From CAWJMD01 sp963700925 (GTDB taxonomy: Bacteria; Actinomycetota; Actinomycetes; Actinomycetales; CAWJMD01): a stretch of 64,000 bases of DNA. Below the pieces are notes generated by a model that saw nothing but the letters and a program-made list of their open reading frames with translations, was not told where the DNA came from and ran no database searches. This document shows positions 32,416 through 40,748 of the stretch, in pieces. The stretch is from NCBI GenBank assembly GCA_963700925.1, contig OY969553.1, positions 2,108,001 to 2,172,000 on the forward strand. Reading direction: 5' to 3'. The translations under genes and the position numbers were made by a program. The stretch's first letter is position 1; the number at the start of each line of letters is the position of its first letter.

Positions 32416-33471
32416 GTGAGCCTCAGCTCGGACAGCTCGAACAGCACTACCGACCCCGCCACCCACCCTGCAGGCGACGGGGCCACCGAAGAGATCCGCA
32501 ACGTGGTCATCGTCGGCTCCGGCCCGGCCGGGTACACGGCCGCGCTGTACGCCGCGCGCGCGAGCCTGAGCCCGCTGGTGATCGCCGGAGAGGTGACCGC
32601 GGGCGGCGCCCTGATGAACACCACCGAGGTCGAGAACTACCCGGGCTTCCCACAGGGCCTGATGGGACCCGACCTGATGGAGGCGTTCCAGGAGCAGGCC
32701 GAGCGGTTCGGGGCTCAGGTGGAGTTCGCCGACGCCTCCGAGCTCGACCTGAGCGGCCCGGTCAAGACGGTCGTGACCAGCCGCGGCGTCACGTACCGCG
32801 CGTACACGGTCATCCTGGCCACGGGCTCGGCCTACCGTGAGATCGGCCTGCCGAACGAGAAGCGGCTCTCGGGGTACGGCGTCTCGTGGTGCGCCACCTG
32901 TGACGGCTTCTTCTTCAAGGACCAGGACATCGCCGTGGTCGGTGGCGGTGACTCCGCGATCGAGGAGGCGACGTTCCTGACCCGGTTCGCGCGGTCGGTC
33001 ACCATCGTCCACCGGCGCGACGAGCTGCGTGCGTCCAAGATCATGCAGGACCGCGCGTTCAACGACCCGAAGATCTCGTTCGCCTGGAACAGCGAGGTCG
33101 TCGACGTGTTCGGCGAGTCGAAGGTGTCGGGCATCCGGCTGCGCGACACCGTGACCGGCGAGGAGCGCGACCTCGGCGTCACCGGGATGTTCGTCGCCAT
33201 CGGGCACGACCCCCGCGTCGAGTTGTTCAAGGGCCAGATCGAGCTCACCCACCAGGGCTTCGCGTCAGTCGATGGACGGTCGTCGCGCACCTCCCTTCCC
33301 GGCGTCTTCGCCTGCGGCGACGTCGTCGACCACGAGTACATGCAAGCCGTCACCGCCGCCGGCTCCGGGTGCGTCGCGGCCCTCGACGCCGAGCGCTTCC
33401 TCGCCGCCAGCAGTGATGCTCCGGCCGACCAGGAGGCTCCGGTCGAGCAGACCGTCGGTGCCCCCGCCTAA
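32416..33471 (+). CDS. trxB: Thioredoxin-disulfide reductase
   Basis: The flavoenzyme reduces thioredoxin with NADPH in the cytoplasm. The 351-residue protein has the FAD motif VVIVGSGPAGYTAALYAARA (about 31-50), the redox pair CATCDGFF (about 160-167), the NADPH motif VVGGGDSAIEEATFL and the C-terminal FAD motif GVFACGDVVDHEYMQA. An N-terminal extension of about 25 Ser/Thr-rich residues and a charged tail are additions outside the fold. GTG is the start, with weak upstream signals. The thioredoxin gene follows after 57 bases, so they form an operon under the ECF-type promoter. Confidence 0.97.
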   Translation: MSLSSDSSNSTTDPATHPAGDGATEEIRNVVIVGSGPAGYTAALYAARASLSPLVIAGEVTAGGALMNTTEVENYPGFPQGLMGPDLMEAFQEQAERFGAQVEFADASELDLSGPVKTVVTSRGVTYRAYTVILATGSAYREIGLPNEKRLSGYGVSWCATCDGFFFKDQDIAVVGGGDSAIEEATFLTRFARSVTIVHRRDELRASKIMQDRAFNDPKISFAWNSEVVDVFGESKVSGIRLRDTVTGEERDLGVTGMFVAIGHDPRVELFKGQIELTHQGFASVDGRSSRTSLPGVFACGDVVDHEYMQAVTAAGSGCVAALDAERFLAASSDAPADQEAPVEQTVGAPA

Positions 33472-33528
33472 CGTAAACGTCCACGCCCCAACACTTTCCA
33501 CGTACGACGACCGAGAGGACCCACCGCA

Positions 33529-33849
33529 ATGAGCAAGAGCGTCACCGACGAGACCTTTGATGCGGAGGTCCTTCAGTCCGACAAGCCCGTGCTGGTCGAC
33601 TTCTGGGCCCCCTGGTGCGGCCCGTGCCGCCGCGTGTCTCCGATCCTCGACGAGCTCGGCGTCGAGCACAGCGACAAGATCACCGTGGTCAAGGTCAACA
33701 CCGACGAGAACCCGAGGGTGACCGCGACCTACGGCATCGTCTCGATCCCGACCATGAACGTGTACAAGGGCGGAGAGCTGGTCAAGTCGATCAAGGGCGC
33801 GATGCCGAAGCCGATCCTCGTCCGCGAGCTGGCCGACTTCATCGGCTGA
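33529..33849 (+). CDS. trxA: Thioredoxin
   Basis: The 106-residue protein is a single thioredoxin fold. FWAPWCGPCRRVSPILDEL contains the WCGPC active site, and the cis-proline loop is GIVSIPTMNVYKGG. It reduces protein disulfides in the cytoplasm and is recycled by the reductase encoded just upstream. The ATG follows GAGAGG at about twelve bases. The downstream amidase gene begins 37 bases after the stop, so read-through into it is possible, as in other actinobacteria with this order. Confidence 0.97.
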   Translation: MSKSVTDETFDAEVLQSDKPVLVDFWAPWCGPCRRVSPILDELGVEHSDKITVVKVNTDENPRVTATYGIVSIPTMNVYKGGELVKSIKGAMPKPILVRELADFIG

Positions 33850-33886
33850 CACCGCCCATGTCGGGCACCATGTCGGCGCGACGCTG

Positions 33887-35038
33887 ATGCTCCTGCGGGC
33901 CGGTAACCACGGTCCGCTGGTCAAGGCCGTCCGTGACCAGCTCCGTGCCCTCGGGCACGTCGAGGAGACCGTCGGCGGCGAGGACGACGTCTTCGACGAA
34001 GCCCTCACGCAGGCCGTCCGCGCCTTCCAGCAGCAGCGGGGGCTGACCGCCGACGGCCTGGTGGGGCCCGACACGGCGCTGGCGCTGCAGTCGGCACGGT
34101 GGCGGCTGGGCGACCGCATCCTGTGGCACGTGCCGGGGCACCTGCTGGTGGGGGACGACGTGGTGATGCTTCAGCGCCAGCTGCTGCGGCTCGGCGTCTT
34201 CACCGGGCGGGTCGACGGGCTGTTCGGCCCGGAGACCGAGCGTGGGCTGCGCGAGCTCCAGCGCGGCGTCGGCCTGCCGCCGGACGGCACCTGCGGGCCC
34301 GACACGCTGCGCGCGCTCGCCCACCTGAGCCGCACCGTCTCCGGCGGCGACCTGGCGGCCCTGCGCGAGCGCGACCGGGTGGCCTCGACCGGCTCGAGCC
34401 TGGTCGGCAAGGTGGTGGTGCTCGACCCGGGTCACGGTGGCGACGACCCGGGGGCGACCGGGAACGGTCTCGACGAGGCCTCTGTCGTGCTCGACCTGGC
34501 GCGGCGGCTCGAGGGTCGCCTGACCCCGTCCGGGGTGACGGCCGTGCTGACCCGTGACCGGGGGCAGAACCCCTCGGACCCCGCGCGGGCGACCCTGGCG
34601 AAGCAGGTCGGCGCCGACGTCTTCCTCTCGCTGCACTGCGACTCCGGGGCGACGCCGCCCGCGGCGCAGGCCGAAGGAGTGGCGTCGTTCTACTGGGGTG
34701 GCTACGACTCCACGTCGTTCTCGGGCCCGGGCCAGCGCCTGGCCGGCCTGGTCCAGCGCGAGGTCGTGAGCCGCACCGGCATGGTCGACTGCCGCACCCA
34801 CCCGCGCACCTGGGACCTGCTGCGGCTGACCCACATGCCCGCGGTACGCGTCGAGCTCGGGTACCTGACCCACCCGGGTGACGCACGTCGCCTCGCCGAT
34901 CCGGCCTTCCGTGACACGTGTGCCGAGGGCCTGCTGGCCGCCGTGCAGCGTCTCTTCCTGACGGAGCCGGAGGACTGGACGACCGGCACCCTCAGCACGG
35001 ACGACGTCCGCGCTCTGGCTCGCCTCGAGGGCGAGTAG
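33887..35038 (+). CDS. CwlM-like N-acetylmuramoyl-L-alanine amidase homologue
   Basis: The 383-residue protein has two peptidoglycan-binding type 1 domains (about 8-65 and 85-145) and an Amidase_3 domain (about 175-360). VVLDPGHGGDDPGATG gives the first zinc histidine, LSLHCDSG the second, and VRVELGYLTHPGD the glutamate region. There is no signal peptide. That absence and the location after trxA match mycobacterial CwlM, a cytoplasmic protein that stimulates MurA and binds MurJ rather than cutting the wall. Whether this one is enzymatic is undecided, since zinc-binding residues appear kept. Confidence 0.85.
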   Translation: MLLRAGNHGPLVKAVRDQLRALGHVEETVGGEDDVFDEALTQAVRAFQQQRGLTADGLVGPDTALALQSARWRLGDRILWHVPGHLLVGDDVVMLQRQLLRLGVFTGRVDGLFGPETERGLRELQRGVGLPPDGTCGPDTLRALAHLSRTVSGGDLAALRERDRVASTGSSLVGKVVVLDPGHGGDDPGATGNGLDEASVVLDLARRLEGRLTPSGVTAVLTRDRGQNPSDPARATLAKQVGADVFLSLHCDSGATPPAAQAEGVASFYWGGYDSTSFSGPGQRLAGLVQREVVSRTGMVDCRTHPRTWDLLRLTHMPAVRVELGYLTHPGDARRLADPAFRDTCAEGLLAAVQRLFLTEPEDWTTGTLSTDDVRALARLEGE

Positions 35039-35067
35039 CCAGCACGGATCAGCCAGGATCAGCAGGA

Positions 35068-35697
35068 TCAGCCGGACAGCACCGGCACCCGCACGGTGCC
35101 GAGGATCTTCTCGAGAGCCTGCTCGACGTCCTCACGCCACGACAGCGCCGTGCGCAGGTCGAGGCGGAGCCGAGGATGGCGTCGATGGGCGCGCACCGTC
35201 TTGAAGCCGACGGCGAGCAGGAAGTCTGCCGGCACCACGCAGCCGTGGGTGGGCCCGATGCCGACCTCGGTGCCGTCGGCCGTCCCGAACGCCTCGATCG
35301 CCCGCACTCCGCGGCGGGTCAGGTCCTTGGCGGCCCCCTGCACGAGCATCCGCGCGATGCCCCCTCCACGGTGCACAGGCTGCACCCCGCCGGTCATCAG
35401 CAGCACGGCATCAGCGCTGATCGGCGACGTCGCGAACCCGATGGAACGGGGGACGAAGGCAGGCGGCGCGTAGGTGACGAACCCGACCGGCTCGTCGTCC
35501 ACGTAGGCGATCCGTCCGCAGCTCCCCCACTCCAGCAGCACGGACGAGAGCCAGGCCTCCTTCTCGAACTCCAGGTCGCCCGCACGCTCGGCGGCGAGCG
35601 CGGCGGCCGGTGCGAGCTCCCACGCGACACAGCTGCGGCAGGGTGCCGGCAGGTCGCCGACGGTGTCGAGGGTCAGCGCCCCCAGCCGTCGACTCAC
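35068..35697 (-). CDS. GNAT-family N-acetyltransferase
   Basis: The 209-residue protein contains a GNAT core. GRIAYVDDEPVGFVTY is the beta-strand pair before the cofactor site, and VQPVHRGGGIARMLVQGAAK is the acetyl-CoA pyrophosphate loop (usually Q/RxxGxG/A). The N-terminal RSCVAWELA segment, with cysteines, is typical of the subgroup found beside trxA/amidase and parB in actinobacteria. The substrate is unknown. It converges on the amidase gene and lies 25 bases after the small membrane-protein gene, with which it may be co-transcribed. The GTG start has only a weak upstream signal. Confidence 0.85.
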   Translation of the reverse strand: MSRRLGALTLDTVGDLPAPCRSCVAWELAPAAALAAERAGDLEFEKEAWLSSVLLEWGSCGRIAYVDDEPVGFVTYAPPAFVPRSIGFATSPISADAVLLMTGGVQPVHRGGGIARMLVQGAAKDLTRRGVRAIEAFGTADGTEVGIGPTHGCVVPADFLLAVGFKTVRAHRRHPRLRLDLRTALSWREDVEQALEKILGTVRVPVLSG

Positions 35698-35722
35698 CAG
35701 CGACCCCAGCGACTCATTGTGC

Positions 35723-35866
35723 TCACGGCCCGGCCGTGGAGCCGGTGGCGGCCGTCGGGTCGTAGCCCGACGGGTTCGGCCAGCGGCGCGGGCGCAGCAG
35801 CGCCCCGACGAAGGCCACCGCCGCGCCGAGGAGTACCCCCGTGAACACTGAGCGGGCGACCTTCAT
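35723..35866 (-). CDS. Small single-pass membrane protein (47 aa)
   Basis: ATG with GGGAG six bases upstream begins MKVARSVFTGVLLGAAVAFV, a positively charged start followed by one membrane helix (residues 6-24). A short basic Arg/Pro segment and a polar tail follow. Codon use fits the neighbours. It is transcribed leftward just before the GNAT gene and divergently from the aminotransferase. No family is recognised. A longer in-frame extension reaches 36037 but overlaps the opposite gene and its ribosome-binding site, so I reject it. Confidence 0.6.
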   Translation of the reverse strand: MKVARSVFTGVLLGAAVAFVGALLRPRRWPNPSGYDPTAATGSTAGP

Positions 35867-35966
35867 GTCAGACTCCCGAAGAGGCGTTTCGTGCCGGCCA
35901 CGGCCGCCGGCGGTCGACCAGCGGTCCCATCGTAGGACGCACCCGGACCAAGAAGAAGGAGTATTG

Positions 35967-37316
35967 GTGTCGCGGCACGGATCGGGAGGCATCCCGCCCC
36001 TCGCGCGGGGAACGCGGCTGGACTCGTGGGCCGACACCTACGCGTCGCGCACGCACGGGATGGCCGCCTCACAGATCAGAGCCCTGTTCGCGGTCGCGAG
36101 CCGACCCGAGGTGGTCTCGCTGGCGGGGGGCATGCCGAACCTGGCGGCGCTGCCGATGGACTCGGTGGCCGAGGTCGCCGGCAGCCTCGTCGCGGAGCAC
36201 GGCCAGACGGCCCTGCAGTACGGCTCGGGGCAAGGGGATCCCGCTCTGCGAGAAGCGATCTGCATGGTGATGGCCGAACAGGGCATCTCCGCGCACGCCG
36301 ACGAGGTGGTCGTCACGACGGGGTCGCAGCAGGCGCTCGATCTGGTCACACGGGTGTTCTGCGACCCCGGTGACACGGTCGTGGCGGAGGCACCGAGCTA
36401 CGTCGGCGCCCTCGGGGTCTTTCGCGCCTACCAGGCGAAGGTCGTGCACACTCCGCTCGACGCCGAGGGCCTGGACCCGGTCGCACTCGACGAGACGCTG
36501 ACTCGACTTCGCGCCGCCGGCCGGACGGTGAAACTGCTGTATACCGTGCCGAACCACCACAATCCTGCTGGCGTGACACTGGCCGGTCACCGCCGGGAGC
36601 AGGTGCTCTCGGTGGCGCGCCGGCACGGCGTGCTGGTGCTCGAGGACGACCCGTACGGGCTGCTCGGCTTCGACGGCGAGCCCCTGCCGGCGATCCGCAG
36701 CCTCGACGACGAGGGCGTCGTCTACCTCGGCTCGTTCTCGAAGACGTTCGCCCCCGGCCTGCGCGTCGGCTGGGCGCTTGCCCCGCACGGGGTGCGCGAG
36801 AAGCTGGTCCTGGCTAGCGAGGCGGCGATCCTCTGCCCGTCGTCGTTCAGCCAGCTCGTGGTCTCCCGCTACCTGGCAACGCACGATTGGCGGCACCAAG
36901 TGAAGGTGTACCGCGAGGTGTACCGCGAGCGGCGCGACGCCCTGGTGGGGGCACTCGAGAAGCACCTGCCCCAGGCAACCTGGACGCTGCCGGGCGGTGG
37001 CTTCTACGTGTGGGCCGAGCTGCCGGCGCCTCTCGAGGCCCAGGCGATGCTCGCCCGCGCCGTGACCGCACGGGTCGCCTACGTGCCGGGCACGGCCTTC
37101 TACGCCGACCACTCCGCGGAAGCCGGACGTGCGCACCTGCGGCTGTCGTACTGCTTCCCCACTCCCGAGCGGATCACCGAGGGCGTCCGGCGCCTCGCCG
37201 GTGTCGTCGACGCCGAGCTGGAGCTGATCGACACCTTCGGCCCAGACGCTGCCACAGCGGGTACCGGCCGCGGGCTTGAGGCCGGAACTCGTTCTCCTGC
37301 ACCGGATCTGACGTGA
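35967..37316 (+). CDS. PLP-dependent aminotransferase, class I/II (MocR-like fold type I)
   Basis: The 449-residue enzyme belongs to the 2-aminoadipate/valine-type aminotransferases. SLAGGMPNLAALP, GSGQGDPALREAI, TTGSQQALDLV, TVPNHHNPAGVTL and DDPYGLLGF are conserved. The Schiff-base lysine lies in YLGSFSKTFAPGLRVGW. There is no N-terminal DNA-binding domain, so it is an enzyme rather than a MocR regulator. The GTG start has AAGGAG five bases upstream; a TTG one codon earlier is possible. Its stop overlaps the next gene by GTGA. Tight coupling to a D-Ala-D-Ala ligase-like gene suggests a shared amino-acid substrate, which is inference. Confidence 0.92.
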   Translation: MSRHGSGGIPPLARGTRLDSWADTYASRTHGMAASQIRALFAVASRPEVVSLAGGMPNLAALPMDSVAEVAGSLVAEHGQTALQYGSGQGDPALREAICMVMAEQGISAHADEVVVTTGSQQALDLVTRVFCDPGDTVVAEAPSYVGALGVFRAYQAKVVHTPLDAEGLDPVALDETLTRLRAAGRTVKLLYTVPNHHNPAGVTLAGHRREQVLSVARRHGVLVLEDDPYGLLGFDGEPLPAIRSLDDEGVVYLGSFSKTFAPGLRVGWALAPHGVREKLVLASEAAILCPSSFSQLVVSRYLATHDWRHQVKVYREVYRERRDALVGALEKHLPQATWTLPGGGFYVWAELPAPLEAQAMLARAVTARVAYVPGTAFYADHSAEAGRAHLRLSYCFPTPERITEGVRRLAGVVDAELELIDTFGPDAATAGTGRGLEAGTRSPAPDLT

Positions 37317-38272
37317 GCGGCCCTTCGGTCCTGGTTGTTGCTGGAGGGCTCAGCCACGAGCGGGAGGTCTCCCTGCGGTCAGGACGGCGGGTCGCCGACG
37401 CCCTTCGGGAGGCCGGCTGCGACGTTCGGATGACAGACCTCGACGCCGGGCTCCTGCCAGCCCTGCGAGACGACCCACCCGACCTGGTCTGGCCGCTGTT
37501 GCACGGTGCCAGTGGCGAGGACGGATCGGTACGTGACGTGCTGGAGGTGCTCGGGGTTCGGTACCTGGGGTCCCTCCCCCGGGCCTGCCGCCAGACCTAT
37601 GACAAACCGGTCGCCGGCGGTGTCGTGGCGGCGGCCGGCGTTCAGGTGCCTGAGTCGTTTGCCCTGCCCCACAGTGTATTTCGTGAGCTAGGTGCCGGCC
37701 CGGTCCTCGATGCGCTGGTCGCGCGACTCGGTCTCCCCCTCGTCGTCAAGCCGGCCCGAGGTGGCTCTGCGCTCGGCGTGACGGTGGTCGACGACACTGA
37801 CCGCCTACCGCGAGCGATGGTCGACTGCTTCGCCTACGACGAGGTCGCGATGCTGCAGCGCGCGGTGCAAGGCGTGGAGGTGGCCGTGAGCGTCGTGGAC
37901 ACCGGTTCCGGTCCGCGGGCGCTGCCCGCCGTCGAGATCGTGCCCGCAGGTGCGGCCTATGACTACGCGGCGCGCTACACGGCCGGGGCGACCGAGTACT
38001 TCGCTCCGGCGCGGCTGAGCCATGAGGTCGCCGAGGCGGTGGCGGCAACCGCCATGACCGTGCACCAGTCCCTCGGCCTTCGCGACGTGTCGCGCACCGA
38101 CCTGATCATCACCGAGGACGGCTCCGGCGAGGCCGAGGTGTGGTTCCTCGAGGCGAACGTTGCGCCGGGGATGACCGAGACGTCGCTGCTGCCCCAGGCG
38201 GTGGGCGCCGCCGACGAGAGCCTGCCCGACGTCTACCGTGCCATGGTGGATGTGGCGCTCAGCCGTGCCTGA
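37313..38272 (+). CDS. D-alanine-D-alanine ligase-like ATP-grasp enzyme
   Basis: The 319-residue protein has the Ddl signatures. GGLSHEREVSLRSG lies at the N-terminus, followed by LLHGASGEDGSVRDVLEVLG, the ATP-grasp lysine in PLVVKPARGGSALGV, and the metal/phosphate site in EANVAPGMTETSL (normally ExNTxPGMT). The length equals that of canonical Ddl. Sequence departures (NVAPGMT, QTYDKPVAG) and coupling to an aminotransferase suggest a paralogue making another D-Ala-D-Ala-like dipeptide, while the housekeeping ddl of actinobacteria usually lies elsewhere. That specialised role is inference. It converges on parB with only a weak hairpin (about 38285-38307, followed by TTTT) between. Confidence 0.88.
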   Translation: MSGPSVLVVAGGLSHEREVSLRSGRRVADALREAGCDVRMTDLDAGLLPALRDDPPDLVWPLLHGASGEDGSVRDVLEVLGVRYLGSLPRACRQTYDKPVAGGVVAAAGVQVPESFALPHSVFRELGAGPVLDALVARLGLPLVVKPARGGSALGVTVVDDTDRLPRAMVDCFAYDEVAMLQRAVQGVEVAVSVVDTGSGPRALPAVEIVPAGAAYDYAARYTAGATEYFAPARLSHEVAEAVAATAMTVHQSLGLRDVSRTDLIITEDGSGEAEVWFLEANVAPGMTETSLLPQAVGAADESLPDVYRAMVDVALSRA

Positions 38273-38330
38273 GCCACACTGCCGGTTGGGATCGCCTGTC
38301 CCCCAACGGTTTTCGTCCCGCCAAGCCCAC

Positions 38331-39422
38331 TCAGCCGCGGAAGAGGCCCTTCTCCTCCGGGGCCAGCACGCCGAGGATCCGGTTCAGGTCGTCGACCGAC
38401 GCGAAGTCCACGGTGATCTTGCCGCGGCGCACGCCGAGGGCGATCTTGACGCGCGTGTCGAGCCGGTCGGAGAGGCGGTCGGCGAGCTCGTCCAGGGCCT
38501 CGTGCCGCTGACCCGCCCGGGCCTGGCGCCTCGACGCCGGGCCTTCTTCGGCGCCACCGACGGACACTGCCTCCTCGGTCGCCCGGACCGACAGTCCTTC
38601 GGCGACGATCCGCTGGGCTAGGCGCTCCATCGCGCCCGCGTCGGCCAGACCCAGCAGCGCCCGGGCGTGACCGGCGGAGAGGACGCCGGCGGCGACGCGG
38701 CGCTGGACGAGCGGCGGCAGGTTGAGCAGCCGCAGCGTGTTGGAGATCTGCGGCCGGCTGCGGCCGATCCGTTCGGCCAGCTGGTCGTGCGTGCATCCGA
38801 AGTCGTCGAGCAGCTGGGAGTAGGCGGCTGCCTCCTCGAGCGGGTTCAGCTCGCTGCGATGCAGGTTCTCCAGCAGCGCATCCCGCAGGAGGTCGTCGTC
38901 GGCTGTCTCGCGCACGATCGCGGGAATGCTCGTCAGGCCGGCGTCCTGGCTGGCCCGCCAGCGCCGCTCCCCCATCACCAGCTCGTAACGGACGGCGTCG
39001 TCCAACCCGGCCGCCGAGCGTCCCTCTGGGGACAGCGGCCTCACCACAACCGGCTGCAGCACACCGATCTCACGTACCGAGTGCGTCAGCTCCGCCAGCT
39101 CGTCCTGGTCGAAGGCCGTCCGCGGCTGACGCGGGTTGGGGATGATCTGACCGAGCGGGATCTCCGCGAACGACGCCCCCGGCACCGGCACGAGGTCCGT
39201 GCCGGGTCCACCGCCGTGGACGTCCTGTTTCCTCGCTTCGCCCTCATCGACGCCCGCCTCGGCGGCACCGGTCGCCGACCAGGGTTGGCTTGCACCGCCG
39301 TTCGTCCCCCCGGCGCCAGGGAAGAACACGTCGACCGGGCGCTCCTTGGTGTCGGTCGCCGGCGCATGGCTGGGGATCAGCGCCCCGAGCCCCCGTCCCA
39401 GGCCACGCTTCTTCTCGGTCAC
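38331..39422 (-). CDS. parB: Chromosome-partitioning protein ParB
   Basis: ParB loads at parS, spreads as a CTP-dependent clamp and directs origin segregation with ParA. The 363-residue protein has the N-terminal ParA-interacting peptide KRGLGRGLGALIP. After a disordered insert (about 20-90) come the CTP-binding boxes (GERRWRAS and ENLHRSELNPLEEA), the helix-turn-helix (LAERIGRSRPQISNTLRLL) and the C-terminal dimer domain. The GTG start overlaps the parA stop as GTGA. It is the last gene of the leftward rpmH-parB cluster. Confidence 0.97.
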   Translation of the reverse strand: MTEKKRGLGRGLGALIPSHAPATDTKERPVDVFFPGAGGTNGGASQPWSATGAAEAGVDEGEARKQDVHGGGPGTDLVPVPGASFAEIPLGQIIPNPRQPRTAFDQDELAELTHSVREIGVLQPVVVRPLSPEGRSAAGLDDAVRYELVMGERRWRASQDAGLTSIPAIVRETADDDLLRDALLENLHRSELNPLEEAAAYSQLLDDFGCTHDQLAERIGRSRPQISNTLRLLNLPPLVQRRVAAGVLSAGHARALLGLADAGAMERLAQRIVAEGLSVRATEEAVSVGGAEEGPASRRQARAGQRHEALDELADRLSDRLDTRVKIALGVRRGKITVDFASVDDLNRILGVLAPEEKGLFRG

Positions 39423-40660
39423 TGCTGCCCCTCCGTCGTCGTCGCCCCGTCGCCCGGGGGATGCTGCGTGGTCGAAACCGAAGCCAGTGTCGACACGGGC
39501 TCGGCACCCAGGTCGACCGTACGCTCGGGGCCGACGTCAGAGCGTGCGCCACGCTCGGCGATCTCCTGCGCGGCCGACAGGTACGAGAGCGCGCCACTCG
39601 ACCCGGGATCGTAGGTCATCACGGTCTGGCCATGGCTGGGCGCCTCGGAGATCCGCACCGAGCGAGGGACACTCGTCCGCAGCACGATGTCCTTGAAGTG
39701 CGTGCGCACCTCGTCGGCGACCTCAGCCGCCAGCCGGGTGCGGCCGTCGAACATCGTCAGGAGGATGGTGGACACCTCCAGGCGCGGGTTCAGGTGCGCC
39801 TTGATGAGCTCGATGTTCTTCAGTAGCTGCGACAGTCCCTCGAGCGCGTAGTACTCGCACTGGATCGGAATGAAGACCTCCTGCGCGACCGCGAACGCGT
39901 TCACGGTGAGCAGCCCGAGGCTGGGCGGGCAGTCGACCAGCACGTAGTCGATCCGGGGTGCACCCGTCGCCTCCCGCTCGGCCAGGAACGCGTGCAGGGC
40001 GACGCGGAGGCGGGTCTCGCGGGCGACCATCGGGACGAGCTCGATCTCCGCCCCGGCCAGGTCGATGGTGGCCGGCGCGACCAGCAGGTTCGGGACGTCA
40101 GGGCACTCCTGCACGACCTCGGCCAGTGGGAGCCCCTCGACCAGCACCTCGTACAGCCCGGCGACGCCGGCGTGGTGATCGACCCCGAGGGCTGTGGACG
40201 CATTGCCCTGTGGGTCGTTGTCGAGCACCAGCACGGTCAGGCCGGCCTGGGCGAGCGCGGCCGCGACGTTCACCGTGGTCGTCGTCTTACCCACGCCACC
40301 CTTCTGGTTGGCGACCGTCATCACCCGCGTGCCCGTCGGAGCCGGGAAGCGTGCCCCGCGCAGCTGGATGCGTCGGCGGGCGTTCTCCGCGATCTCTTGC
40401 GCCAACGGCGTCGACTCGTCCACCTCGGGCAGAGAGTCTGCAACGGCGGCACGCTCGGCGGCTTCGGCGGCCGCCCGGGCCAGCACTTCCGCCTGGTCGA
40501 CCAGGGCGGGCGCGGTGGCTCCAGCTGAAGGAGACGTTTCACGTGAAACATCGGCGTCGGGGACGGTGGGCCAGCCCTGAGGGGACGTGTCGCCCTCGCG
40601 TGGAACGCGGGGCCAGCCCATCCCCTCGGCCACCGTCGGGTGGGTACCGCTACTCAACAC
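39419..40660 (-). CDS. parA: Chromosome-partitioning ATPase ParA
   Basis: ParA is a deviant Walker ATPase that binds DNA and moves ParB-parS complexes. The 413-residue form starts at a GTG with GAGG upstream, 88 bases after rsmG. About 125 N-terminal residues are low-complexity and contain VSRETS, encoded by a parS site. The ATPase core has NQKGGVGKTTTTVNVAAALA (Walker A), VLVDCPPSLGLL and LTMFDGRTRLA. The frame stays open further upstream through the end of rsmG, but the ribosome-binding site and the overlap argue for this start. The tail of about 35 residues is also low-complexity. Confidence 0.95.
   Translation of the reverse strand: MLSSGTHPTVAEGMGWPRVPREGDTSPQGWPTVPDADVSRETSPSAGATAPALVDQAEVLARAAAEAAERAAVADSLPEVDESTPLAQEIAENARRRIQLRGARFPAPTGTRVMTVANQKGGVGKTTTTVNVAAALAQAGLTVLVLDNDPQGNASTALGVDHHAGVAGLYEVLVEGLPLAEVVQECPDVPNLLVAPATIDLAGAEIELVPMVARETRLRVALHAFLAEREATGAPRIDYVLVDCPPSLGLLTVNAFAVAQEVFIPIQCEYYALEGLSQLLKNIELIKAHLNPRLEVSTILLTMFDGRTRLAAEVADEVRTHFKDIVLRTSVPRSVRISEAPSHGQTVMTYDPGSSGALSYLSAAQEIAERGARSDVGPERTVDLGAEPVSTLASVSTTQHPPGDGATTTEGQQ
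40536..40549. promoter_or_regulatory. parS: parS site 1 (within parA)
   Basis: GTTTCACGTGAAAC, the core of the bacterial parS consensus, lies inside the 5' coding part of parA, where it encodes VSRET. It is a perfect palindrome. ParB binds such sites near the origin. Confidence 0.93.
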
Positions 40661-40748
40661 GGGATCCTCTTTCTCGGGAAGCAGACGACCGGTGGTAGAG
40701 CGGGGCGGACCAGACGACAGGCCGGCAGCTGGGTCCGGCGCACAGGCC

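Noticed and set aside
38285..38313. Hairpin GTTGGG/CCCAAC with TTTT between the ligase-like gene and parB as a firm terminator
   Set aside because: The stem is only six pairs; it is mentioned with the ligase-like gene but not listed as a terminator.
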